A DNA stretch of 64,000 nucleotides from Daejeonella sp. (GTDB lineage: Bacteria > Bacteroidota > Bacteroidia > Sphingobacteriales > Sphingobacteriaceae), in contig NZ_JAFEIG010000020.1 of the NCBI RefSeq assembly GCF_017495225.1, positions 124,001-188,000 of the forward strand, written 5' to 3'. This document shows, in pieces, positions 54,591-62,364 of the stretch. The notes under the pieces were generated by a model, which did no database searches, had not been told where the DNA came from, and was given only the letters and a program-made list of their open reading frames with translations. Position numbers and translations under genes: made by a program. Each line of letters opens with the position of its first letter. The stretch's first letter is position 1.

Positions 54591-55076
54591 ATGAAAGTAT
54601 CAGAGAATATGCTCAAGTGGGGAATGAGATTTTACCCTCCCCTATTATTTCAAAGAATTTGGGTAAAAAAATTTGACAAAGGTTTCTCAGGTGTACGGGT
54701 TAAAATTTTAAAAAGCTTTTTAAACCTAAATTATAATAAGTCTATTTTCGGTGGAACCATTTTTAGTGCTTCAGATCCATTTTATGCTTTATTATTTGAT
54801 CAAATACTTCAAAGAAACGGACTAAAGTGCCGCGTATGGCTTAAAAGTGCAAGTATAAACTACCTAAAACCGGGAAGAACAGATTTAGAATTCACCATTA
54901 AACTAAGTGATGAAGAAATTTCTGAGGCTATAAATACCTTAAAAACAGTGGGCAAATTTGTTAAAGCCTTCCCTATCAATATGTACAATTCAAAGGGTGA
55001 ACTTTGTGTAACTGTGATCAATGAAGTTTATGTTCGAAACCTTTTTATAGGCGAAGAACAAAGCATTGCCTATTAA
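54591..55076 (+). CDS. DUF4442 hotdog-fold protein
   Basis: 161 residues. LLFQRIWVKKFDKGFSGVRVKI and GGTIFSASDPFYALLF, then LKSASINYLKPGRTDLEF fit the DUF4442/YiiD-like hotdog thioesterase superfamily. Possibly acyl-CoA related; no activity established. It starts 125 bp from the divergent MFS gene. The AlbA-domain gene begins 4 bp after its stop. Confidence 0.75.
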   Translation: MKVSENMLKWGMRFYPPLLFQRIWVKKFDKGFSGVRVKILKSFLNLNYNKSIFGGTIFSASDPFYALLFDQILQRNGLKCRVWLKSASINYLKPGRTDLEFTIKLSDEEISEAINTLKTVGKFVKAFPINMYNSKGELCVTVINEVYVRNLFIGEEQSIAY

Positions 55077-55080
55077 TCTG

Positions 55081-55704
55081 ATGAACATCAAAAAACTAAT
55101 TTTAGAGGGCGAAGGGCAAAGCTTGGATTTCAAAAAAAGAATCACTAGCTGTGAAAAAATAGCTAAAACCATGGTTTCCTTTGCTAATAATAAAGGGGGA
55201 CGCTTATTAGTGGGTGTATCTGATGATGGAACGATTAGCGGACTAAAATCTGAGGAAGAAGACAGGTATATGCTAAATCAAGCGGCAAATTTATTCTGTA
55301 AGCCCGCCCTTGAACCAATTTTCGAGGAAATTTATGTAGATGATAAACTTGTTCTTGTTGTTGAAATTAAGGAAAGTACATCAAAACCTCATTATGCCAT
55401 GGGTGAGGATAAAAAATGGTGGGTTTATATTCGTGTGAAAGATAAGAGCATCCTGGCAAGTAAAATTGTTGTAGATGTGTTAAAACGCGGTAATAATGAA
55501 CATGGCGTGTTTTTAGAATACTCTTCCAAGGAAAAAGCATTGCTAGAATATTTGGAAAGTAATGATAGAATCACTAGTCGCGAGTTTAGTCAATTATTAA
55601 ATCTATCACGAAGAACGACCCATAAAATACTCGTGAATTTAGTTTTGTCGGGTGTAATAAAGGTTCACACAAGCGAAAAAGAAGAATATTTCACAGCGGC
55701 CTAA
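55081..55704 (+). CDS. AlbA_2/Schlafen-domain ATP-binding protein with winged helix
   Basis: 207 residues from the ATG at 55081; an in-frame TTG at 55066 lies inside the previous gene. N-terminal AlbA_2 domain (about 1-125): LILEGEGQSLDFKKRI, TMVSFANNKGGRLLVGVSDDG and KPHYAMGEDKKWWVYIRV. C-terminal winged-helix (about 150-207): EYLESNDRITSREFSQLLNLSRRTTHKILVNLVL. Members are putative nucleic-acid-binding regulators or tRNA/DNA-acting proteins; function unknown. Confidence 0.82.
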   Translation: MNIKKLILEGEGQSLDFKKRITSCEKIAKTMVSFANNKGGRLLVGVSDDGTISGLKSEEEDRYMLNQAANLFCKPALEPIFEEIYVDDKLVLVVEIKESTSKPHYAMGEDKKWWVYIRVKDKSILASKIVVDVLKRGNNEHGVFLEYSSKEKALLEYLESNDRITSREFSQLLNLSRRTTHKILVNLVLSGVIKVHTSEKEEYFTAA

Positions 55705-55754
55705 TATTTGTCCAATAAAATGACACCTTTGTATCAATTCCAAAAGCAAAATAA

Positions 55755-57122
55755 TTGAAACGCATTTACTTAAAATATAAGTCTCACTATCAAAGCAATT
55801 TGACATTAGCTATACCTGTTGTTATTTCACAATTGGGACATACACTAGTTCATACGGCCGATAGCGTTATTATAGGTCACTTTGCTGGTACTATACCTCT
55901 CGCAGCCGTGTCGCTTGTAAATAGCATTTTCATTGTTATTTTGATGATTGGCATTGGACTTTCCTACGGACTAACGCCATTAATTGCGCAGGAGAGTGGA
56001 AAGAAAAATTACAAAGAGTGTGGGAGACTTCTAGCCAATAGCCTATTAATTAATATCATTTCAGGTATTTTATTGTTTATTTTAATCTATTATGGTTCTT
56101 TATTAGTCATTGATAATTTAGGACAATCGCCAGAAGTAGTAGCGCAAGCGAAACCCTATTTAGGCTTATTAGGCTTTTCTATCGTACCATTGATGGTATT
56201 TATGACTTTTAAGCAGTTTGCAGAGGGATTGGGATTTACTAAACAAGCCATGATGATATCTCTTTGGGGGAATGCTCTAAATGTCTGCTTGGGAATTATT
56301 TTTGTCAAAGGTCTATTCGGATTTGAACCAATGGGTGTTAGTGGTGTTGGATGGAGCACATTAATAGATAGATCAATTATGGCCATCGTCATGGCTGTTT
56401 ATGTTATCAAATCAAAACATTTCCGTATCTATTTAAAGTCATTTGCATTAAGATCAGTCAGCAAGATCCGTTCTTTAAATATTCTTCGTATTGGAACCCC
56501 CGTTGCAATGCAATACACCTTTGAGGTCAGCGCATTTAGTGGTGCAGCCGTTTTAATTGGTACAATTGGAGCGGTGGATCAAGCTGCACATCAAGTTGCT
56601 ATAAATCTAGCCTCCATGACTTATATGATGGCTGGTGGTATTTCTGCTGCAGCAACCATTAAAACTGGAAATAATTTCGGTAAAGAGGATTATTTGAACC
56701 TACGCCTATCCGCCATTTCAAGTTATCATATTGTATTAGTTTTTATGGCAATAGCAGCTTTATTATTTGCTGGCTTAAATCAATATTTACCATTAATCTA
56801 TACTTCAGATAAAGCAGTAATAAACATTGCTGCTCAATTACTTATCATAGCAGGATTGTTTCAATTATTTGACGGAACACAAGTTGTAGGATTGGGAATC
56901 TTGAGAGGCTTGGGAGATGTAAATATCCCCACCTTTATCACATTTGTAGCCTATTGGATTATTGGAATTCCTGTAGGTTATTTCTTAGGAATTTATCTAG
57001 AAATGGGAGCAAATGGAATCTGGTACGGGTTAACACTGGGATTACTAGTTTCGGCAGCATTACTCTTTGCCAGATTCCATTATTTTTCTAAGAAGCTGGT
57101 TCGGCTAGCTCATAAATTATAG
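55755..57122 (+). CDS. MATE-family efflux transporter
   Basis: 455 residues with about 12 hydrophobic spans. LAIPVVISQLGHTLVHTADSVIIGHFAG at the start and IGTPVAMQYTFEVSAFSGAAVLIGTIGAVDQAAHQVAINLASMTYM in the second half are MATE signatures. Exports cationic drugs or metabolites using Na+ or H+. The start is TTG (LKRIYLKYK). Its last 35 bp overlap the end of a small opposite-strand gene. Confidence 0.93.
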   Translation: MKRIYLKYKSHYQSNLTLAIPVVISQLGHTLVHTADSVIIGHFAGTIPLAAVSLVNSIFIVILMIGIGLSYGLTPLIAQESGKKNYKECGRLLANSLLINIISGILLFILIYYGSLLVIDNLGQSPEVVAQAKPYLGLLGFSIVPLMVFMTFKQFAEGLGFTKQAMMISLWGNALNVCLGIIFVKGLFGFEPMGVSGVGWSTLIDRSIMAIVMAVYVIKSKHFRIYLKSFALRSVSKIRSLNILRIGTPVAMQYTFEVSAFSGAAVLIGTIGAVDQAAHQVAINLASMTYMMAGGISAAATIKTGNNFGKEDYLNLRLSAISSYHIVLVFMAIAALLFAGLNQYLPLIYTSDKAVINIAAQLLIIAGLFQLFDGTQVVGLGILRGLGDVNIPTFITFVAYWIIGIPVGYFLGIYLEMGANGIWYGLTLGLLVSAALLFARFHYFSKKLVRLAHKL

Positions 57123-57279
57123 CAGAAACAGGTATTTTAATCTCATTGAAGATTTGTGACTGCATTTTCTTTAATCTATCGGTATGATCTTCCAAGCGAT
57201 CGTTGATGTTCATGTATCTGATCAAATCACCTGTACGGGTATCAATAAATCTGTAACGCGTAAAATGTTGCTTTTCCAT
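57088..57279 (-). CDS. Small conserved-looking protein overlapping the MATE 3' end
   Basis: 63 residues, charged: MEKQHFTRYRFIDTRTGDLI, then a helix-forming NINDRLEDHTDRLKKMQSQIF and a tail PVSAIIYELAEPAS. It has an ATG start and good codon structure, and the gap upstream contains nothing else. The pattern, a beta-hairpin followed by an amphipathic helix, looks like a real small cytosolic protein, but I recognise no family. It could be a shadow frame, as its end overlaps the MATE gene by 35 bp. Confidence 0.55.
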   Translation of the reverse strand: MEKQHFTRYRFIDTRTGDLIRYMNINDRLEDHTDRLKKMQSQIFNEIKIPVSAIIYELAEPAS

Positions 57280-57347
57280 AATGTAAATTTACACTAAATT
57301 TATTGAAAATCAGCATTTTAAGCCAAAAATCGACATCGGTGGCAATT

Positions 57348-58247
57348 CTAAAAATAAAGATTATGTGCAATTCGGTACGTATTACAGTGAGCCTCAACAA
57401 TATCCGAAACCTTTGGGGAATAGCCGCCACCCATACTTACTTGAACAGGTAGATTCAATAATTTGCATGTTTTCAACACAATTTCATCTCTTTCTTTACA
57501 GCCATTTAAAGATAAATTGAGTTTTCCAAGCTTATCAGTGGTTAAAACATCCACTCCCGATAGGTAAAAAACAAAATCAGGTTGATGCTTTAATATGATT
57601 TTATCTAAATTCTCTCTCAATATATCGAGGTATTCTTTATCGGATAAACCATCGTCCAAGCCTATATCTAAATCAGACTGCTCCTTTCGAAAAGGGAAAT
57701 TCTTTTCTGCATGCATGGAAAAAGTAAACACTCGCTCTTCATTTCTAAATATTTCGGCAGTGCCATTCCCTTGATGAACATCTAAATCAATGATTAAAAT
57801 CCTTTTTGATAATCCCCTATCTAATAAATAGTTAGCCGCTATTGCCTGATCATTTAATAAACAAAAGCCTTCGGCCCAATTGGAGCCGGCATGATGTGTT
57901 CCACCAGCAATATTAAAGGCAATTCCAATTTTAATAGCTTCTAAACAACCATTAATGGTTCCTTGTGCAATTCTTAATTCACGCTCTAGTAGCGTGGCAG
58001 AGAGAGGAAATCCGGAGCGTCTAATTTCTGCGGGACTCAATTTAAGATCTCTTAAACGCTCCCAATAGGCTTTTTCATGACTTAAAAGTACTACATCTTC
58101 CGAAAGTATTTCTGGAGAAAAAAGATCCTCATTTGTAATTAGTCCCTCATAAATAAGCTGCTCAGGAATCAGCTCATATTTAAGCATAGGAAAACGATGC
58201 CCAAGAGGAAGAGGATGAATGTAAATGGGATCAAAAGCGATGTACAA
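57348..58247 (-). CDS. Histone deacetylase-family amidohydrolase
   Basis: 299 residues. The zinc-amidohydrolase fold is complete: GGTHHAGSNWAEGFCLLNDQA (catalytic His pair), IIDLDVHQGNGTAEIF (Asp-x-His zinc ligands), YLSGVDVLTTDKLG (second Asp ligand) and VSMGGGYSP (active-site Tyr). Bacterial members deacetylate small amides or acetylated proteins. Begins with TTG (LYIAFDPIYIHPLPLGHRFPML); no better ATG exists because the upstream TspO-like stop is 17 bp away. Confidence 0.9.
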   Translation of the reverse strand: MYIAFDPIYIHPLPLGHRFPMLKYELIPEQLIYEGLITNEDLFSPEILSEDVVLLSHEKAYWERLRDLKLSPAEIRRSGFPLSATLLERELRIAQGTINGCLEAIKIGIAFNIAGGTHHAGSNWAEGFCLLNDQAIAANYLLDRGLSKRILIIDLDVHQGNGTAEIFRNEERVFTFSMHAEKNFPFRKEQSDLDIGLDDGLSDKEYLDILRENLDKIILKHQPDFVFYLSGVDVLTTDKLGKLNLSLNGCKERDEIVLKTCKLLNLPVQVSMGGGYSPKVSDIVEAHCNTYRIAHNLYF

Positions 58248-58264
58248 GTGCTGAAAGTAATAAA

Positions 58265-59059
58265 TTAAAATTCTTTAGCAGGCTTAACAACTTTAGATAG
58301 TCGAATGATCAATGCAATAAATACGACTAAAAATGCGGCAAAAGATGCTTGTATGACTGATTCATATTCGATAGCACTTACTTGTTGGCGCTTAAGAACA
58401 ATGCCATACAAGGCCCATAAAACGACTAAACCAAATGGAATATTTCTTCGAATCAAAACCATAAATAATGTTATTAAAGCTGCTATTGCAATTAAAATAA
58501 TCACCCATAAACTCTCAGAAATACCACCTGTCCAATTTATTGATTTTAAATAGGCACTGATATTAGCAATGGTAGCGATTGATATCCATCCAAAATAGAT
58601 GCTTAATGGGAAGTGTGTGAATAATTGGGATGAAAATTTGGGACTTTTATTAAGGGCATATATTCGGATATGAATTAGTATTAAAGAGACTAATTGAATA
58701 AGCATTAAAATAACAGAAATAAGCAATTCCTCATTCAGCCATGCTAATAGCCAAAAAGCGGTGGCCACATTATTTACTATAAATAAAACTCCTAAACTAT
58801 TGGTGATTAAGTTAGTATAATCATTATTGGCTTTAAAAAAAGCTGCATAGAGGTGGTAAATTGAAAAGGCTATAAGTGCTAAATAAATAATTCCCCAAAT
58901 AGAAAATGTTATCCCTGCCGGCGCAAAAACAGTATCATATTTCGCAGAAGTCTGCGCCATATCCATTTTTGAAAGCTTCCCCATCTGAACCAAGCTTGTA
59001 AAGGTCAAATGAAATGCAAAAGCTAATAGGTTAAATATTGCTAAAGTTTTAGTTTTCAT
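58265..59059 (-). CDS. TspO/MBR-related membrane protein
   Basis: 264 residues, longer than the usual 160-residue TspO, with about seven hydrophobic spans. FAPAGITFSIWGIIYLAL, NNVATAFWLLAWLNEELLISVILMLIQLVSL and FPLSIYFGWISIATIANISAYL follow the tryptophan-rich sensory-protein pattern. Relatives bind porphyrins or cholesterol-like ligands; it is in the envelope, and its substrate is unknown. It precedes the HDAC-like gene in the same orientation, and hemF is about 6 kb away. Confidence 0.8.
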   Translation of the reverse strand: MKTKTLAIFNLLAFAFHLTFTSLVQMGKLSKMDMAQTSAKYDTVFAPAGITFSIWGIIYLALIAFSIYHLYAAFFKANNDYTNLITNSLGVLFIVNNVATAFWLLAWLNEELLISVILMLIQLVSLILIHIRIYALNKSPKFSSQLFTHFPLSIYFGWISIATIANISAYLKSINWTGGISESLWVIILIAIAALITLFMVLIRRNIPFGLVVLWALYGIVLKRQQVSAIEYESVIQASFAAFLVVFIALIIRLSKVVKPAKEF

Positions 59060-59115
59060 AGTATGATATACAAAAAATTAAGGAAAAATCCAAATTACAC
59101 TGCTGATTTTCAGAA

Positions 59116-59589
59116 TTAAAACAAGATTAGATCTAAGATTTGAGATAGGTAAATCGCATCTGTTTCATCAAAACTATTGAGTTCATCGCTATCCACATCT
59201 AAAACACCAATCACAGATCCGTTTCTTATGATGGGAATTACAATTTCTGATTTAGATGCTGAGCTACACGCAATATGTCCAGGGAATGCCTCTACATCGG
59301 GCACAATTAAGGTTTTAGATTGAGCCCAAGATGAACCACACACGCCTTTTGATTTTTGAATACGAGTACATGCTACAGGTCCTTGAAAGGGACCTAAAAC
59401 TAACTCATTGCCTTTAACCATGTAAAAACCAACCCAAAAGAAGTTAAATTGTTCTTTTAAGGCCGCACAAACATTGGCCATATTGGCAATTTGATCAGTT
59501 TCACCCGAAAGCAATGCGGTAATTTGCGGAATTAATGAGCTATACTGTTCATTTTTAGTCCCTTTTGCAATATTTAAATCTTCAGCCAT
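59116..59589 (-). CDS. msrC: Free methionine-(R)-sulfoxide reductase (GAF domain)
   Basis: 157 residues, a lone GAF domain. Three cysteines, C74 (PVACTRI), C84 (GVCGSSW) and C108 (HIACSSAS), have the 10- and 24-residue spacing of the catalytic set in E. coli fRMsr. VDVDSDELNSFDETDAIYL closes the domain. It reduces free Met-R-sulfoxide in the cytosol, an antioxidant step that recycles methionine. Divergent from the CrtA-like gene. Confidence 0.92.
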   Translation of the reverse strand: MAEDLNIAKGTKNEQYSSLIPQITALLSGETDQIANMANVCAALKEQFNFFWVGFYMVKGNELVLGPFQGPVACTRIQKSKGVCGSSWAQSKTLIVPDVEAFPGHIACSSASKSEIVIPIIRNGSVIGVLDVDSDELNSFDETDAIYLSQILDLILF

Positions 59590-59748
59590 AATGCAAAATT
59601 AGCATTGAAATGATAATCATCCTAAATAAAAAATATGCAATTTATTAAAATGCTGTTTTGATGACTTTGAGAATGATTCTTGGAAATTAATTTAAATTTT
59701 AATGGATTTTTATCAAATAAATGACCTAAAGAAAACATTTGGATGAAT

Positions 59749-59756
59749 TACCTTTG
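59749..59756 (+). promoter_or_regulatory. Possible -7 box for the CrtA-like gene
   Basis: TACCTTTG matches TAnnTTTG 28 bp upstream of the CrtA-like ATG. A TTTG at 59738-59741 is only 7 bp away and cannot be the -33 element, so this is a partial promoter match. Confidence 0.35.
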
Positions 59757-59784
59757 AGTCCTGTAAAAGAAAATTTTAAGCATA

Positions 59785-60492
59785 ATGATTGTATCTTTTA
59801 GTGTAGTTCGCTATCGCCGTTTATTTATTCCAATCGCATTTCTTGCTATGGCCATTCACCGTCTCCCCCTATGGTTAAATAGAAAATGTAGCTTTTGGAA
59901 ATTGATGGGATGTGGCAAAAATGGAACATTCGACTTGCAACCCGATTGGCAGCAATGGTCCTTAATGGCAGTTTGGGATTCGGAGGATGATTTTAAAAAA
60001 TTCAAATCTGATTCTTTCATTGCTTGGTGGTGGAAAAGCTTCACATTTGAAGAATGGACTATCTTAAGCGAACCTCTAGCTAGTCATGGTGAATGGGATG
60101 GTTCAGACCCATTTAAGATGGACGAATATGATAAGGATCACAAGGGGCAGGTAGCTGTTTTAACGAGGGCAACTATTAGATTTAGTAAGCTTAAAAGATT
60201 CTGGACTCATGTAGATCCAGTTGCTCAAATTATGACTAAAGCCGATGGATACTTACACTCCGTGGGAATTGGGGAAGCCCCATTTATCAGACAAGCTACC
60301 CTATCTATTTGGGAAAGCATGGAAAAAATGAAAGCTTTTGCATATGGCTCAAAAGAACATGCTGATGTAATTAGAAAAACAAGAAAAGAGGACTGGTACA
60401 GCGAAGAACTATTTGCTCGATTTAAAATAATATCTAGTAGCGGCAAGCTAAATGGTATCGATCCTCTAAACAAAATCAAAGAAAATTTTTAA
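59785..60492 (+). CDS. CrtA-like (spheroidene monooxygenase family) protein
   Basis: 235 residues. It begins VSFSVVRYRRLFIPIAFLAMAIHRLPLWLN with a hydrophobic stretch, then WKLMGCGKNGTFDLQPDWQQWSLMAVW and a C-terminal ARFKI region. The CGKNGTFD-PDW-QW pattern is that of the spheroidene monooxygenase-like family; true CrtA hydroxylates or oxidises acyclic carotenoids. In Bacteroidota such homologues are common and of unproved function. The crt genes are 8 kb away, so the link to pigment is only suggestive. Confidence 0.75.
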   Translation: MIVSFSVVRYRRLFIPIAFLAMAIHRLPLWLNRKCSFWKLMGCGKNGTFDLQPDWQQWSLMAVWDSEDDFKKFKSDSFIAWWWKSFTFEEWTILSEPLASHGEWDGSDPFKMDEYDKDHKGQVAVLTRATIRFSKLKRFWTHVDPVAQIMTKADGYLHSVGIGEAPFIRQATLSIWESMEKMKAFAYGSKEHADVIRKTRKEDWYSEELFARFKIISSSGKLNGIDPLNKIKENF

Positions 60493-60502
60493 TAAATAGC
60501 TC

Positions 60503-60754
60503 ATGAGAGTAATCGCAGAACTGCCACATCCTGAATGTAAGATTAGTATTTTTTCAATGAATCAGAAATATATAATCAAACTTGAAAAAGGAGTTTTTGA
60601 ACAAGTTTATAAAATATCTGAGCTAGATGTACCCGATGGAGTAGATGGAGTTTTTAAGATTTTAAATGATGATTTTTTAAAAAAGGCTTCAAGTCGTTTT
60701 AATGATATGAGAGCCGATTTTAATAGCGCATACAAAGAATATGATGATTTATAA
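60503..60754 (+). CDS. Small conserved hypothetical protein
   Basis: 83 residues: MRVIAELPHPECKISIFSMN, KYIIKLEKGVFEQVYKISEL, then DFLKKASSRFNDMRADFNSAY. The compact alternating pattern and lack of a signal peptide suggest a cytosolic alpha/beta domain that recurs in Bacteroidota, but I cannot name its function. It starts 10 bp after the CrtA-like stop and may share its transcript. The 263 bp downstream are AT-rich without a gene. Confidence 0.75.
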   Translation: MRVIAELPHPECKISIFSMNQKYIIKLEKGVFEQVYKISELDVPDGVDGVFKILNDDFLKKASSRFNDMRADFNSAYKEYDDL

Positions 60755-61005
60755 ATCATAAATTACTGATTATCAATCAATTAATATCGTTAACAAAATT
60801 TTATTTGGTTTAAAATCGAGTAATTATTGCATTGTAACTTTAATATTTAAACTTTTAATTTATATAAAATACATAAATAATTGATAATTAATATATTAAA
60901 TACATAAACAGAATTTTATTTGGCTGCCCTTTTTAGCAAAATATATGAGAAGTGTAATCTTTTTTAGATATTTAAAGAGAAACTAAAAGCATTGATAATT
61001 TTTTA

Positions 61006-61013
61006 TATTTTTG
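61006..61013 (+). promoter_or_regulatory. Possible -7 box directly before the DUF6580 ATG
   Basis: TATTTTTG matches TAnnTTTG and ends 4 bp before the ATG, so transcription would start at or next to the start codon (a leaderless message). No -33 element at usual spacing. AT-rich context weakens the call. Confidence 0.3.
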
Positions 61014-61017
61014 AAAC

Positions 61018-61545
61018 ATGAAAGATATCCTAACACCTCGATTTATCGTTTTAAGTCTTTTAGTGATTGCTGCGGCTTCTACCCGTGCTCTACCCTATCT
61101 GATTCCCCACATGTGGAACTTCACTGCTATTGGTGCTCTAGCAATTTTTGCTGGTGCTCAATTCAATAACAGAAGTCTGGCGTTTATTATGCCTCTAGCA
61201 GCAATGGCTGTTTCTGATATTTTTATCGGTAATGGCTTTAGCCCCTTAGTATATGGCGGTTTTATCGCTATGGTAGCATGCGGATTCCTAATGAGAAATA
61301 AGATTAGTGTTAGCAATGTTGTACTTGCTTCTTTTATCAGTGCAAGTGTCTTTTATTTGATTACAAATTTTGCATTCTTTTATCCAGCAACAATGTATCC
61401 TCACAATGTTTCCGGAGTATTAACTTCATATGCAGCAGCATTACCATTTTTTAGAAATATGTTAATTGGTAACCTAGTTTTCTCTGCAGTATTATTTAGC
61501 AGCTTTTATCTTTTAGCTAAAAAATATCCAGCCTTAGCTAAATAG
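61018..61545 (+). CDS. DUF6580-family putative membrane transport protein
   Basis: 175 residues, five or so hydrophobic spans. RFIVLSLLVIAAASTRALPY, then MWNFTAIGALAIFAGAQFN, PLAAMAVSDIFIGNG and FFRNMLIGNLVFSAVLF fit the DUF6580 membrane family, which resembles vitamin-uptake S-components. The substrate is unknown. A strong terminator lies directly behind it; the gene looks monocistronic. Confidence 0.82.
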   Translation: MKDILTPRFIVLSLLVIAAASTRALPYLIPHMWNFTAIGALAIFAGAQFNNRSLAFIMPLAAMAVSDIFIGNGFSPLVYGGFIAMVACGFLMRNKISVSNVVLASFISASVFYLITNFAFFYPATMYPHNVSGVLTSYAAALPFFRNMLIGNLVFSAVLFSSFYLLAKKYPALAK

Positions 61546-61565
61546 ATTAGAACGATATTTTTCAT

Positions 61566-61598
61566 AAAACCTGGTTGAATATTCAATCAGGTTTTTTT
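61566..61598 (+). terminator. Intrinsic terminator of the DUF6580 gene
   Basis: AAAACCTG / CAGGTTTT with an inner TTGAA/TTCAA extension and one G-U position, ending in a run of seven T. Starts 21 bp after the stop and 5 bp before the convergent sirtuin stop. Confidence 0.88.
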
Positions 61599-61602
61599 AT
61601 GC

Positions 61603-62283
61603 CTAAATTAAAAGTCTATCAACTAATTCAACTACTCCAATGGTTGAGCTTTTGATTATCAGCTCTACATTACTAATTCTAGTTTCAGGTTGATTTTTAT
61701 CAACCAGGTATTTTTTAGATTTTGCAGGGACAAAATCAATTAATCCAGCTGCTGGATATACTTGTAGAGATGTACCAATTACAATAAAAATATCTGCCTC
61801 TTTGCAAATCCTCTGAGCATATTCAATCATAGGGACTGCCTCACCAAACCACACAACATGAGGACGCAACTGAGATCCTAATTCACAATATTCGCCCATT
61901 TTTAATTCCCAACCTGAAATATCATAAGTCAGCAATGGATTTTTATCTGATTGAGATTTTGTTATTAATCCATGAAGATGCACCACGTTAGACGAACCCG
62001 CCCTCTCATGAAGGTTATCAATGTTTTGAGTGATAATGGTTACATCATACTTTTCTTCCAGTCTTGTGAGCGCTAAATGGGCTGAATTTGGATTTGCATC
62101 AAGCACAGCCTTCCTTCTTTCATTATAAAAGGTCTGGACAAGCAACGGATCTCGTTTCCATGCCTCAGGAGTTGCCACATCTTGAACGCGATATCCCTCC
62201 CATAATCCACCAGCATCTCTGAAAGTTTTTAGACCACTTTCAGCAGAAATTCCTGCCCCTGTTAACACAACAATCTTTTTCAT
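61603..62283 (-). CDS. cobB: NAD-dependent protein deacylase, sirtuin (CobB type)
   Basis: 226 residues. Rossmann LTGAGISAESGLKTFRD, TQNIDNLHERAGS and the catalytic His in HLHG. TFYNERRKA carries the Y-x-x-R pair that marks desuccinylase/demalonylase sirtuins. The region after HLHG, normally a four-Cys zinc ribbon, has a single Cys (GEYCELGSQLRP). It removes acyl groups from lysine using NAD. It lies in tandem upstream of the TonB receptor's terminator. Confidence 0.92.
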   Translation of the reverse strand: MKKIVVLTGAGISAESGLKTFRDAGGLWEGYRVQDVATPEAWKRDPLLVQTFYNERRKAVLDANPNSAHLALTRLEEKYDVTIITQNIDNLHERAGSSNVVHLHGLITKSQSDKNPLLTYDISGWELKMGEYCELGSQLRPHVVWFGEAVPMIEYAQRICKEADIFIVIGTSLQVYPAAGLIDFVPAKSKKYLVDKNQPETRISNVELIIKSSTIGVVELVDRLLI

Positions 62284-62313
62284 TATCTATTCCCTAATAA
62301 TTTTAAATAAAAC

Positions 62314-62348
62314 AAAAATAGCGATGAATTTAATCCATCGCTATTTTT
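62314..62348 (-). terminator. Intrinsic terminator of the TonB-dependent receptor gene
   Basis: AAAAATAGCGATG / CATCGCTATTTTT, a perfect 13-bp stem with a 9-nt loop, in the 81-bp gap between the receptor stop and the sirtuin start, ending in T5 on the minus strand. Confidence 0.85.
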
Positions 62349-62364
62349 ATTTGTCAATTTAAAT

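Noticed and set aside
55081-55704. AlbA/Schlafen-domain protein as part of a defence system
   Set aside because: It stands alone beside a hotdog protein and a MATE pump, with no nuclease or partner gene; no evidence beyond the domain.
57242-57430. Second minus-strand frame before the HDAC stop
   Set aside because: It overlaps both the HDAC gene and the 63-residue candidate in other frames, with no protein-like pattern.
59738-59741. TTTG as the -33 element of the CrtA-like gene
   Set aside because: Only 7 bp from the -7 box; the phylum's spacing is about 19-21 bp.
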